Source: Tetragonia tetragonoides
Lineage: Eukaryota > Streptophyta > Magnoliopsida > Caryophyllales > Aizoaceae
Reading direction: 5' to 3'
Length of the DNA stretch: 64,000 bases
NCBI GenBank assembly: GCA_038025085.1
Contig: CM076154.1
Coordinates: 17,148,001-17,212,000 of the forward strand
Part shown: positions 43,492 to 58,400 of the stretch, in pieces
Layout of the letters: the number at the start of each line of letters is the position of its first letter
Numbering within the stretch: the first letter of the stretch is position 1
Notes under the pieces: generated by a model
What the model saw: only the letters and a program-made list of their open reading frames with translations
Databases searched by the model: none
Told to the model about the DNA's origin: nothing
Translations under genes and position numbers: made by a program

Positions 43492-46400
43492 ATGAGTTCT
43501 GAGATCGTCGAAGCTTCCCCAGAAACCTCAACGACGTCGCATAAAAGCAGTTCTCATTCCCATTCCCACTCGAAACACCCACTTGAGCAACAGTCGCCGG
43601 AACAACGGCCACCGAAGGCCGCGAGGGTGGAAGAAGAAGAAGAAGTGGAGAGAGAAACTAAGAGAGAGAAAGTAACAGAGAGCGTAATGATTATGAGTAA
43701 AAAGCCTGGAGTTCAGAGATACTTGGTTGCTGTTGAGTATATTGGTACCCGCTTTTTTGGGTCTCAACAACAGCCTGATCATAGAACTGTCATGGGTGTT
43801 CTTCAGGTCTCTCTTTTTCTCTTTCTCTTTCTCCTTTTGGGATTTTGCTGCTTTTTGAGAATTTTGGGATGAATTAAAAATGATCCTTTTGAAGATTAAG
43901 TTTTTATGATGTTGGAGCTTGTGGGTTTGTCTTATAATTTTGTATGATGATGTTGATATTACGTGATAAGTAATGGGAAATTGATATGGACAATGACCCT
44001 TGATAAAGTTTGTAAATTTGGTTGTTTAGAAGATTTTATGATATTGGGGCTTGTGGGTTTGTCTTATAAATTTGTATGATGTTTGATATATATAGTATTT
44101 TTGGAACGTTATGAAGTTGATATGGATACATTTTGTTCAGGTCTCTCTCTTTGGGATTTTGGAAATGACCCCATTCAAAACGTTTGTAAATTTGATTGTT
44201 TTAGAAGGTTTATAATGTTCGGGATTGTCGGTTTGTTCTATAATTTTGTATAGTGTTGATATGATGTGATGAAAAATGGGCCCCTCAAGAAAAAATAAAT
44301 GTGATGAATAATGGGGGATTGATATGGGATTGTGGTGGGTTTTGCAAATGGGGGATCAAGATTGGTTATATGAAGTATACAATCCTCATTATGGTCTGAT
44401 GGGGTTTTTTTTTTCTTTTGCCTTTTTATTTATGTGGTTGGTGCAGGAAGCTTTTCGCAAATTTGTTGGGCAACCGGTTTCAGTGTTTTGCTCTAGTCGA
44501 ACTGTAAGTTGATACTTCATCCACCATATTATGTGTTCAGTTTAATAGTGGCATGATTAGTTGTTTAGGGTGAGGTAGATATTCTTGTTGGTTTCTCAAA
44601 AAAAAAAGAACATATTCTTGTTGGTTCATGCTGATCATGTTCCAGTTTGTCTGATGCCAAATGTCCGAACACGACATTGCTCATAATTGTCGTTTGTTGT
44701 TCTGGTCAAGCATAGTCTTTTGCTGTTTTGCATTGAACTGTTTCCTAGGTTAGGGGAGAATGTTGTTGATAATTGAAATAATAGGAAAAAAAGAGAGGGA
44801 TAAAGAAAACACAAATGATGCAAAACATATTCATCATTTGAATGATCACTGGCAGTTTCTTCTGCAACTAGAGCCCTTTACGTCCACACCTCCAACTCCC
44901 CCTTTCCCCCAACAAAGAAGCACAAGACTCTTGGGATGTTGACAGACAATATTTGATGCAGGTGCATCGAGCTCTATTCATTCCAAATACGACGCAGCTC
45001 ATCTTAGATAATTTAATGTATTTTATGAGTTTTCTCATCTAATAGTAAAGGGGATAATTTAGCAATCAGCATATTCTATGGAAATTGATGAAGGTCCTAG
45101 CTTAAGTTGTCTAAGGCCTAGCTCTCATTGGTACATTGAATAGACTTGGATTCTAAAAGGAAAGACCCGGCTCCTGAAAAAGGAACAAGCTTTGAAACGA
45201 GCTATTGTAGTTCAGCTCATGAGTTCAGGTGCAGCTAGGGGCAAGTTAAATTCGTATTATGTTGCCTCATGGATCACCCGTATTTATGAGCTAATTGAGC
45301 CCAAGAACAGTCATGAATGCAACGGAACATGTGAAATGAAACGAGGGGCAGCAGTCTCTACTACATGAATTTACATGCAAGAAAGAATTAATCCTGGAAA
45401 CGATGAGCTGGCTATCATGGATTAAGAGCATGCCTTCAATTGCTTTTCTAATACAGTAGCAGCAGCGGTTATATTAGTGACACACAAACGCCACGCACTA
45501 TTGTTTGGTACAATTTGTTTTTTGTAGATATGAATTGATTGCTACTATTTCTACTATCTAGTGTTTCTGAATTGTCTAAAAGGAAGGAGCTGTAAATTGT
45601 AATTCTTCTGTATTATCCTAAGAATATACTTATATTGCAAAGGAGATTATGTTCCCAACTTGCCATTAATCTAAGCTGCTACAAGAACACATGGGTAGAG
45701 ATTATAGTATGAGCTGTCAAAGTAGTACTACTTTTGCTGTCGTTTCCTTAGTGGTGCAGCTTTTCTTTTAAATGTATATTCTTGAATATTTGCTAGGCAT
45801 TATCAGTAGAAGTCGGGTGCTTATATAGGGCAACGCCCTAGCTATGTAATACAGATTTGATGACTAGAAATTGTGAGCTGAGCTCTATGGCTGGAAATTG
45901 CCTCCCCTCAAAAAATCTCTGCTTCCTTCAGAATGGTTTATTCTTGGTGGACTTAGAGTAGGTACTTTATCCTTGAATCCAGTGATTCATTACTCATCGT
46001 TCTTGGTAAGGAGGAGGCGGACAACAAAGCCTAGATAAAGGTGTTTCCAATGCCTCTATTGTGATTTTTCCGGGGGAGGGACAAATCCATAGAGATAAAG
46101 AAAACATTCTTATTGTTTCGCTTTTTGCTCGAAAAATGAAGAAAGACTTGTCGGAAATTGCCGGTTGGGTTGGTCCAACCAAGAAGGGCAACATGTCGAT
46201 TATACACCCGGGGGGTTGGTAAGAACTGAGGAATTACATAGATAACTACTTTTCCCCTTCCCCGAAGAAAAGCTTAGCGGCATCAGCTGCTGCCGTTAGA
46301 TTGAGATCTGCAGGGTGGCGGGAACTTTGGCTGCCTTGTTTTGGATGACCGCCCTTTAGCTCAGTGCTCATAACAGGCTATGGAACCTCATGGTGGGGGA

Positions 46401-49322
46401 CCAAGCAGGGCATAGCTAGCGGCATAGGATCCGATTCGGCGTCAATGGAGTTCCAACGTGCCCAAAGGCCAGAGGCAAACCTGTTCTCGGTCTGTAGGAC
46501 CAGTAGCATTCGAAGGTGGATGGGCCGGCCAACCAACCATTCAAGAGCATCATTGTATCTTTCATGCTTCTTACACTTAAAGGCTGCAGAACATGATAGC
46601 TTCGTACCTATGTCTTTTTATGATGGATTCTTTTTTTCTTGTAAGAACATGAAATTGGGGCTTAATCAAGAGCTATCAATTGGTTCCGCATAAGCCACTT
46701 GCTCGACTTCGGTTGACGGTTCTATAGGTAAGAGTATATTTGACAGGATCAGTCACCTAGGCAAACTAACTTCCTCCAACTAGAATTGGGCTATGCCATC
46801 TCGGCCTCTATAGAGAGAACAAGTTGTCTGGTTATCCCTAGGTTGCGGCACGGCCATTCGTTAACTCCTCACTCCACTGCCGCTGTTCATCACTAGGCAT
46901 ACGAAGAGGTGACGTGAAACGAATTCCCCGCAGAACATTTTCTCCTTTGTCTCTCGGACATTGGGACATTTTGTTTGATTTCGGCACGGTGAGCTTTGGA
47001 TTCTTTATCCATGAACTTGGTGGCCAAGCCTTCATACTTCTTGGTGGTGAATCCTCTTTCATCTTGCAATAGATTTCTTAAAAACTCTGAAAAATAAAAA
47101 ACGCAAATACCATTTGTCTTGCTAAATCGAACGAGCTCCGGAGTTTTATGCATGAACATTATATCATAGGTAGAGAAACTTCTTTTAGGTTGTTCAAGTT
47201 TCATCTTCTGATTTTGCTTTTCTTTTAATGGTGTAATTGAGAATATTTTAGTCATTGTTGGGGGACTGAAGAAATAGTACACTACGCTGTAAGTTTATGT
47301 CCCATTTTCATTGACGAAAATGCGATGGTGTTGAGATGATATGGTGTGGAAGTAGTTGTCTCTGTTTCACAGCACAGGTTTGAGGGGATCAGCAATGAAA
47401 TTTTCTGACTTAATTTCTAGAATTAGGCCTGACCTTTAATATAGTTTTGAATATTCTTATTGTTTGTTGCTTATTCCACAGCATAGTAGGCTGGTAAATG
47501 AGGAAGAAGTTTAATGGATCTCTCCCTATTCTGCAGGACACAGGAGTTCATGCCTTGTCAAATGTTTGTCATGTAGATGTGGAACGGGTTAGTAAGAGGA
47601 AACCAGGTGAAGTGGTATGTTCTTCCACAGTTACTGATCTTCAACCACAGACTTTCAAACCATATTTTCTACTCATGTAGGCACATGTGATTTTAGCTGA
47701 GTAGTACCAACACCCATCAGAAGGTTGGAAAGCTTTATGTGCTTATTTTAAAAAACTGTTGCAGTTTCCCTCCAATCTTATATCCTGCCTTTAGCATGCG
47801 TACGATGAAATAATTATAATTCAATGCTTCACTTGCTAGTAGTAACACCAATCATCTCGATGTCACAACACATACATATTCCCAGCCTTGTAACAAGCTA
47901 TAATTCTACCTCTATGTCTGATTAAATTCCCATTGGCCACGATACTACTTTTAGACTGAAAAGTCCTGTACTAAAGTCAGTACCAAAGCTACTGCTTTAT
48001 TTTATGGCACTGGATGAGCGTTTCATTTACGGAAACTCTTCAAAAAAGTCCCTTGTTGCTTCTTTTTTTGTCTTTCTTACTTAATGAGGCAATACTAAAG
48101 TCGAAAATGAGATGTGAAAAGTTGTTAAATAAGCTAGATTTGAATGAAGAACCGATGGTTAATTGCTATACAAGGTTACTGAGATCTTTTCTACAGAATT
48201 GTAGGAATCGTGGCTGTGAAGTTCTATTTTGCTCTAACATTTCACATATCAGGGTCATTATAGATATTGTTTCTTATTGTCATTTTTATACGGTTTGCAG
48301 TGTACAGGCTCTGCAACACTGACACACATTTTTCTGTGCCTCTCTTGTTTGTGTCTGTTTGAATTTGTACATGTGTAATCTGTGGGTTTGTTGGATTCAA
48401 TCTCTTCGCTGTTTTATATTGAGAAAAGCTTTGTATGTGTGCTTTGGGCTAGAGTCTTGTGCATTTGGTATGTTGTTGTTAACTCATGTCACTTGCTCCA
48501 TTGCTTTGGACGTTCGACATTTGCCATTGGGGAAGTCACATGAAATGATGCCTTAGTGTAACACTAAACAGAAGGATTAGACTTATTGGAACCTTCATAT
48601 AATTCAACTTGCCTGATACATTTCTCTTTCATGCTTGAAGCACTGTCCCCATGTCATATTGTGGAAATTGTGTCATAGCTATTTTTGTTGGCTTAACAAT
48701 CCTGCGTGATCTTCCTGAAACATCCTAGGTAATAGATATTTTCTAAGCCCCTCAACATGCCATACAACGAAGGACCTTTTTCGACAAGCCCTCCAACAGG
48801 AGTTTAGCAGCCATATTTCCATGAATTATGTCATTATAACAACTATCTCACATAAACTAAATGCAACTCATAACTCCTTGATGTCACTATGCTTACACTG
48901 AATCAGAAAAATGGCTCTGGTTCATCAAGGTGACATGCCATAAGATCAACACCTGTAAACGATGGGCTGATATGGATATAAGATTACACAACCTTATCGT
49001 TGGCAAATCGTGGAGGATGTTTCCTGTATACGCTCATTGAAAACATTTTAGAGGGGGGAAACTGTTGGGGCTTTTAGTCTTTAGGCGAGTGTCCCTCACT
49101 GATGTTCAGTGTCATTGGGGCGATTGTTAGCTGTTTCTTGTCCTCCTGCTGTGTAACTGACTGTTGGGGCTTTTAGTCTTAAAGGTGAGTGTCCCTCACT
49201 AGCTGTTACTTGTCTTTATTAAAAGAAAAAACAAAGTTTAGAGGGGTTTTATGAGCTTAGTTATATTTTGTAGTATTTGTTGTCTCTTTTCGTTCTTTTA
49301 TTATAATAATAATAATAATAAT

Positions 49323-49358
<36 letters not shown>

Positions 49359-49371
49359 AATAATAATAATA

Positions 49372-49419
<48 letters not shown>

Positions 49420-52400
49420 TATCTATATTTTACTTTTTTTTTTTGTATGGCATCTTGCAACTCAACAGTATTCTTTCTCTATTTTTCTGGCCCTTAATTC
49501 ATTTCATCTGCTATTTAACTGGAAGATCAAGCTGGTATCTTTTGAGAGAGAATTTACACTAATGGTTGTTATGTTTCTGATTGATATCCTAATCCATTGA
49601 TGTTTGATTTTGTAGTTGCCACCTCATGAGCCTTCTGTTGTTAGAAGAGCTGTAAACCATTTCTTACAGGTAAGTCATGTGGCTGAGACGTCTTGTAAAT
49701 TTGTTCAAAACTGTTTGCATTCCTTTACTCCCCTTCCCCTTTCATTTCTTTTGTTTCGAGTCACTGATATGATAAGGGTTAAGGATCATTGAGGTTAGTA
49801 CATGTAATTGGTCCCCTTGTTTCCCAAGTTTATGGTTTGTCCTGCTACCATGCCATCTGCTTTCTGGGATGAGAGATTTGAGAGTGTAAATATTATGTGC
49901 TTACCTGATGATGTATTATTGTAGCTAATGTTATATGACAAGATGCATATGTAGGCTTCCTGCTGACTGAGATACATTGCCTATGCATTATCTTTAAGGC
50001 CTTGCCATTACTTTGTTACTCAGTTAGCAGTCTATTTTGATTCATTATTGCTTCTTTTACCACGTATTCTCTCGTTTTTCTAAAGCAACTTAGAATCCAC
50101 TCATGCTGAATAACCTTCTCTCAGCAACTCTGGTCGTACTTGGGAAAGATGGACAATGAACCGTAAGGCAATCACCAATGGACATCTTTTGGTGGTTTTA
50201 TTAATCTTAGATGCTGCTTCACAGTTTCTGGCGATTGTTTTACATGAATACATGACATTAAATCTATTAGTTTGGTCTTTGACTTAAATCACTTAAATAT
50301 TCTTTTGTTGCATGGCTCGGTGGCCTTACCTATCTATCGTCCATAGACCAAGGGGTGCAAAAAATATAGCGGATGGATTAGGTAAGCAAGGGCTATCTAG
50401 GAGTGTTGAGTTTGTAGCATGGTTTTGATGATTGTATACTTTGTACAATTGATTCTGGAGTTTTTCTTTAGCATTGCTCTAGCACGTGATTGCACTCCCA
50501 CCTCAACCCTTCCTAGAAGGTGGGGGGGGGGGTGTGGCAGTGAATGATGCTTCCATGTTCAATTGTTGAATGGGGTGTATCTGTAGCTACGCTTACCTTG
50601 CAGCGAATCACTTTTTGATCAATAAAGTTTTATACTTATAAAAAAAAAAGAAAAATCTTTTGTGGCTGAGTGGCCCTGTGGAGATATTGAGTGTTAAGTT
50701 GTCACTGAATATTCTGGCATTTTATCCTTCACTGTATGTGCCACTTGAAGATTAAAATGATTATGATGATGATTCCAATGTGAAAGGGATAGTGTTGTTT
50801 CATGCCTTTTTGCTCAACATACCTGGCTTGAACTTGTTTCCATTGGTCGAAATTCTTGCAAATATGAATCCTTGCTTTTGCATTGAAGGTAATCTCTTTG
50901 CCCTCTGAATGTTTCACTTATGTCAATATTTTTCTAATACGTTCCTATATTATGTGGCAGAAAGAAGGTGACATAACAATCATTGACATTCGAAGTGTTC
51001 CCTCTGATTTTCATGCCAGATATAAGGCCCAAGAGCGCACGTAGGTATTTCTTTTTCCTCAGTTTCAATTTATATATCCAGTGCGAGCTATAATTGAGTC
51101 AGAATATATCGTAAATCCTTTCATAAGTCATGACGAAAACATGATCCTATTGTTTTTGCACAATAACTTCCTTAGCCCCACCCATGTAGTGTGTTCCAGT
51201 TCCATACTGCAGAATCACTTATCAATCTGCCAGAGTTCCATAATATCATTTGCCATGACTGCAAATGAAATTGAGGTTTCCTAGTTTCCTTTTTCTTTTC
51301 TTTTTTTTATCTTTTCTGTTTTAGGCGTGGTCAGCCTTTTTTTTCAAAGATCAATGTTAAATGAAGCAAGTAAATACATAAAAGGAGAAGTGGTAATTTT
51401 GTGTAGGTATTACTACCGCTTATTGTCCGGTCCAGAATCATTGACAACATTTGAGAGAGACCGGGCTTGGCATGTTCCTGAGGAACTGAACCTTCAAGCA
51501 ATGCAGGTTGATTTGACAATCGAAATTTTTTCTTTGTTATATTTAAATTTCCAGGCTCTTTATATGTGATCGTTTCCACTCAGGAAGCATGCAAAATTCT
51601 TGTTGGACATCACGATTTCAGTTCATTCAGGGCGTCTGGTTGTCAGGTTATTCCTCTATCCATCGTCCATACATGATACACCTCAATGTTTTAAGTGATG
51701 GGTTTCTTATTGCAAAGGCGCCATATTCTATGTTGTTCTAACACAAACACCATCATCTTGTTTGACACAATTACTAAAAGTTACGGAATTTTTATCAGGT
51801 CACACCTGATCTCACAAAAATTAAATATAGAGTCTACTTTAACAGTCTGTGCTTTCCCAACACACAAAAACTGTTTATACATCTACATCATTACCCTTTC
51901 TCTAGGACAAAAACTAGAGCCCCAATTGTAATGCAAACTATACAGGATTCACTGATCCAGCCAAGTTCTTGCAGCATATGAGAGAGCTTACTGGACCGCA
52001 TCTGAATTTTAGCTGAATTTTTTCAATTGAGGCAGCAAAATCAGCAGTGCTCAGCTCTTTAGTAGTCAAAGGAACTCCCTAGTACTTAACTGGAAAAGTC
52101 CTCTCCATCTGCAGAACACTGAGATAGCTTGACTGTTAAAGAGTAAACGTGACACTTATTGAGATTTAGCTACCAAGCCAGAAGCTTTGGAGAACTTCTT
52201 GCAGAAGCTACAGAGCCTTTGCAGGAGGGGGGGGCGGGGCGAAAACACCTTCCTAACTAGGATGAGTAATATTCAAACATTTACAAATAAGTTGATGTCA
52301 ATTTACACAGGAAACGATGTTGTAGGAGCCCCAGTTTTCTAGAAAGAACCTCTGTACAATAACAAACAGAGAAGGTGACAACTGATATTGGGTCACCTTG

Positions 52401-55400
52401 TTTCAGACTGCTCTCGCCGTTGCAATACCCCAGACAACTCACCCCCTCAATAATTACCACCAAGAAGTAGCTCACAGTTGTCACACAACACTCGACGCAC
52501 TGAACAAATTTAGAAGGAAACCCAGCTGATGCAAAAAAAAGATCAGGAAAGGGCGAAAGGTCATGCAATTGATTCGTGCCTTCCTAAAATTAATCTTGAC
52601 TGCTAAACGAGCACTAACATTCTTCCTTTTATAATGGTCAAGAAGTTCTTAGAATCATCCCTGCTTGAAACGGGTTTAGGAGATCTCAAAATCTCTATAT
52701 AATGCTCTGATTTCTGTTCAAACTTCAATGTCATGTGGATCAGTAAGCTTCACACTGATGTAAAGAGAACCACAACAGAGTTGCAAGGCACTGCCCCCTC
52801 TGTTGACAAAAGATAAAAACATTTATTTCAGCCATTGCATTCTAGATATCTGCTTGAGAAACAATGCTTCATACTTCATATGTTTACTGAACTGCCTGCT
52901 CCTGTGACTGTTGAAAACAAATTTGCGACCGAGTTGACGAAGATCTTGCTAGGTCAGGATAACATTTCATTGAAGACCTCCAAATCTCTCCTGATTATAC
53001 TTTTTCAGTACTGCCTGGAGAGTTTTTCAGCTTCTTAAATAAATTAAACATCTTAGTAGCAGGGCCTAAACCTGAGCAACAACTAATAATACTCTGCCAC
53101 ATCAATCAAATATTCGAAGAACTTCAAGGTTACACTTTATTTGCTTTAAAAGAGTGATTACAAGTTACAAGTGGACTTTGGTCATAGACCCCTTCAGGTA
53201 GGTGAGCTCTGCATAAATATAGGCTAAAAAGGCAAGTTAATCAGGGTTTACTGGAGATCTATTCAGCCTCTTAGTAACCCTATTCCTCTTGCTTATCAAG
53301 GTTACCCGCATACTAAGAATCTAAGATAAAACATTCTCCTGCAATTCACAAACATCCCCTTTAGTGACAGGCTGTCACATTTCTCTTTTCATGGGAGGAG
53401 AAGATCTAAACTCAAGCTCCTTTCATTTAATGAGAAATAGAAACCAAGGAATTCCGGTATTCAATCAAATGTTCTTTAATTTTACCACAATCCTATTGCT
53501 GTGCATTAAAACCTAGCCTTTAATATCCTGAACTAAGGTTGCAATTGAAAAGGAAAACCCACAAGTGAAGATTTCCACTGAAGAAAACCCTCGTTTCACT
53601 TAGATTCCTAAAAAACAATCTATTAAGATCAGCAAATTTTATTGGAATAAGATTGAGTTTTGTACCAGAGTCCAATTGTGTATTACTACGCTAAGCACCA
53701 CATAAGAATTCGCCTCAGCAGCCTCCATGGAAAAAGTTTCAAAATAATAAGTTGACAAAAAAAAAAGTTAGCCAAAAACGCTAGAATCAAATCAGCTGAA
53801 AATTGCAGAGCATTGCTACAGAAGAAAGAACAGCCCACATGAGCAAAGGAGCTGGCTAACAGCCAAGAGAGTATTCATCTTTCTGCTCATCCCACTCTTT
53901 TTAAAAAAAAAAGACTGGAGTTATATTTATTGGCATTGTACCCTTGTTTTTTCTTCAATGGTTCTTTCTCGCTCTTCCATTCTGCTCTCTTAAAAATAAT
54001 GTTTACAGTAATTGGCTTATGGCTATACAAACAATATCCCAGTTTGTTGACTAACTGGATTTCTCGGCATGGAAGTTCTGAATCCAAAAAATGATGTCAC
54101 CTTAATTACCTGTACTTGCCTGTATCTGTTATTGAAATACTCGACTTGAGTTAGGTTGTTTGTCCGAGGGATTGGAAAGAGAGTGCAATAAACAGAAACA
54201 AAGCAACAAAAGGTTTTTCTTTTTCGTATAATAAAGCTGAATTTTTGGTTTATTAACTGCTGCCTGCTGCATTTTTTTTGCTTTCTATATTTTCTAATCC
54301 AGTATATGTGCATCATTGCATTGTGGTTTTTACTTTTTATAATGATTGCAATTTTGATGATTTTTATGGTTCTCGATGTTTCACAGGCTAAGTCCCCTGT
54401 TAGGACTTTAGATGAGCTTCATGTCTCCGAATCTGTTTCCACTTCATATTTTCCATCTCTCACTGATGTGACGACAAATACTTCCGATGATATTGGAAAT
54501 AAGATAGCAAATGGATCTTGTCAAGGATTTGGCACCAGGAAAAGACATCGTTGCTTGGTAGTGAAAACACGTGCACGCTCTTTTCTCTATCATCAGGTGA
54601 GTATTTCTCCTTTCTCAAACGCTTTCGGCTTTATTTTTTTTTGTCATTATAAGCATAAATTGGTTTTTTTCTATCCTGACTGCAAAAGTGGGCTCATTTT
54701 CTTTTTATTTGAAGAATCTACATCTTTCATCTTAGAAAGATGTGGTGATGTGAAGCTGGTTGTAGGCTTAAGATGGAAATTATTTATGCGTCACCTGTGT
54801 CTCAATTGAAAAGTGTGAGAAAAATGTGAATTAGCTGATGAACGACAATACTGAGTACAATTTGGGCGGTGTGATTATTACTGATTTATTGCCTGCGTGG
54901 GCTAAGTAAGGAACCAAGAATAATGTTCGATGAGCTTCTGTTTCACTATACTACCCCCTCTCTCGAATTTGGGATAATGAGTTGCATAAGGGTAGCTCAG
55001 ATGATAAGACCTCTGAGATCTACTCCAGATGCCGCAGGAAGAGCATATCTCTGTCTAACCCCGGGTAGCTCACAACGGACTTACTAGACTCAAGAGTACC
55101 TAACTCTAAGGAAACGATCAATCCTGGTCCCAGGTTCAAGTCCCCTAAAGGCCATTGGAGGTTTTCCTGGTCGTTAACCTTCAAGGCCCATGGGATAAGT
55201 CAAGCAAAGCTTTGATACCCATGCTATCTAAAAAAGGGAAATTGTATCAAGGTTCTTCAGTAAACTAATAATTATTTTTCTTTTAAATTTTCTAAGGTCA
55301 AAAAAATGGATTACTTTGTATTACGTATATGATTCTTGTCAGCATTTGTGTTTGAGAAACTGTATGCAAGGGTGTACCAACGGCACCCAGAATGGTATAT

Positions 55401-58400
55401 GAGAGAGGTTACAACCCAACTCAGAATGTGTGTCTGTTGACACACATGTCACTTTGCCCAGTACATGGGCATATTTTTGGAATCGGTTCTTGGAGCTTGT
55501 AAAGGGGATATGGGCTATGGCAACTCATCCTCCCACCATCCATTTGCTTTAGCCAGCCTCGGACTTGTTTTTTCCCGTAATGGTGTTTGCACATACGTAT
55601 AAGGACGAATAGTGCTCTGAACAATTATTTCCTTTTTTTTCCGTTTAACCAAAAATGAGCCTGGAATTTTTGTTCCCTTGATGTCAATTTTTTTGTGGTA
55701 ATTAAAGCAGATTTTATTAATTACCAACAGCGATACAATCCTGGGCACAAGGCACAACCCTAACACAAATTGGCCTTTCCAGAAAATTTTGAAACACTGT
55801 AAACAAACTTCCATTTCAAATAGCATCGGAGGATAGGGAAGCATACTCTTAGGGCAGGACTTCTTCCCTACCCATTCATCATATGCTGACCCTGGATACA
55901 TGGGGGGAAAAACCCCATTCTTATGCACCATGAATCTGCAGCTCCTGTAGAAACATATGTTCTTTCCTATTCTTGTCAGCTCGAAGGCATCGAAGGCCTA
56001 TAGGTGGTGTTTACTTGCTAGTAATGTAATGCAATCAATTTTTAGGGTAAATGTGAGATGGAAAAAGTAGGAGGGGGAGGAAGGAGATGGAAAAAGTGAG
56101 ATTGATTACACCATCCAAAGTAAGCATCATTACATGGGTTAAAGATGAGCAATTGTGATTACATTTGATAGTGCAATCAACCCCGTTTTTCCGCTCCCAC
56201 TTCTTCACACTTTACCCCACATATACTCTATAATGATTGCATTGCATTGCAAGTAAGTAAACGAGCCCATAGTGTATACTATCAGGTAAAAGATTTGATT
56301 TGCATCCCTCTGCTGCCTCTGAAAAGTGTTTCTGTTTCTTGCTAGCCATGCAGTAATTTCTGCTATAGCTTCCTTCACACACCTTGCTCCTGGACTCTTT
56401 CCTCAGAGGTCAGTTTTGACACAATAAAATCCTTATATTCACTCATAAAAGGAGGGGAAAAAGAAAAAGAAAAAAATAACTCAAAAAACTCTTATTTAGT
56501 TTAACATTTTATAAAACTAGAGCTCACGTGTTTGACATAGCATCTTACAACCACAAAGCATTGCCAGAGAACTGAGAACTCGAGGAGCGCCCTCGGTCGG
56601 GCTAAGCTATGTAGTATCCCTAAGCAGGGGATAGCTGTTTTCCAAAAGAACAACATCCCTACAGAAACAATCTAATCAAACCTAACAAGAGAAGAACTTC
56701 AGGGCCCATGGGATTAGTCAGGCAAAGCCTGGATACCATGTTATCTAAAAAATAATAATTCTATGAGAAGGCCAAAGACTTCACAGAATTCAGTCCAAAA
56801 CTCTAATTGAATCTGATCGCGGAACAAATCATCCAAGGAATTAAATAGCGGGCGCGATTGCTAATGCGGTAACGTTGGCGATATCGCGAAAACGTACTGT
56901 TGCGGATCGTGGCAATCACGACGTGATTGGCTCACATAAAGGAATACTTCCACTTTTAATTGCATTTTGTAATTTTTGCTTTACCATCATAATTCGAACG
57001 TAATATATGTTCAAATTGATTAATATTAGTTAAAATCGACTAATAATAAGTTATAGAGTAATATGATAATAATTTAATAATCATATCTGAAAAGTAATGG
57101 TAAAAAGTGCCGCTTTCGCGTATTGTAACGGTTGTAGCGGCTGTTGCGCGTGAATGACTTCTTACCTTTACAACATGGTAAAACGCGTCGCGGCGAGTTC
57201 ACAATCCTTTACATAGTGGCTGACGCCTCGCAGTGGCCGCTATGTAGTTCCAGGAGATCATCAGCCTTGCCAAGCCACGCAGGTTAAATAATCTTACCAA
57301 GATCCGGGGTATTAAGTAAGTGTCGTTCCATTCCGCTATGGCCACTACGTAAAGGGTTTTGAGATAGCCAATACACGAAATCCCGTAATATTAAGGGGTT
57401 TTTAATACGACTGATACATGACCGATGAGGCCGATAAATGACCGTTACGGCTGATAAATGGCCGTACATGACAGGTATGGCCGATAAATGATTGGTACCG
57501 CCGATACGTTCGAAACCAAATTTGCACGGCGATGACCGCGGCGTGATACGCGACACCCCTATCAGTCCGCTTTTGCGTTATCGCGCCTGAAACCGTGATT
57601 TCGCACTCTGCCAATATCCGACTCGCGGATGATATCTGGAATATTACTTCCCCATGCTCATCCTCGACTAAGAACAAAGATAGCCAAGGGTAGATTTGGT
57701 ACCTTATTTATTTTCACCCATGATGTTGATTTTATGGTCTATCTATCCAAAATCTTATTGCCACTTTACTTTCTAGAAATTTCACTTCTAGATGATGGAG
57801 ATTATAAGAACCCTCTAAGAAGCGCCACTTTACTTTCTAGAAGTTCCACTTCTAGATGATAGAGATTATAAGAAGCCTTTTAAGAAGGGTAGTTAGCGAA
57901 GGTGAAAATCAATAATGGGAGTGGTCATCTATCGGGGTACATCAAGACCTCTCCAGATCCCGCCCTCGGCGGGAACTTCCTGGGTTGTTGTTGTTTGTTT
58001 GGAGTGATCATTTATGTTAGGCCATCCTTAGCAACATTAAGTTGAGACGTTGATGTGCAAGGGAGAATGTTCCTTTCTCTTTGACAGTTTGTGTTTGGCC
58101 TTGCTCCCAGGAGCTTAATGGAGCTTCCATTTCTGGCCCCATTTCAACTGCTTAGAAGTAGAGATGGAGGAGAAGTGAAGGAAGATGGTGGTGGGGAGGA
58201 GGGATGTGAGAGGGGACGTTGAAGCTCTTAGGAGCTAGGCCGAACATGCTTTCAATCTTCCTTTGATGTACTTTATTTGGATAGAAGTTTTTGAAATGAA
58301 AAACGTGATTGACCATCTACGTCTTCCCTTCTCACCACATGCATTCTGAAATCGATCATTTATTTGCATCTTAATGGATCTCAATGACCTTGTTCAGGTG

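Noticed and set aside
49251..49562. ORF with long Asn and Tyr runs
   Set aside because: Product of the compound trinucleotide microsatellite in intron 3.
54985..55150. Functional tRNA gene
   Set aside because: Box A and box B are present but no cloverleaf can be folded, and the poly(A) end marks it as a SINE.
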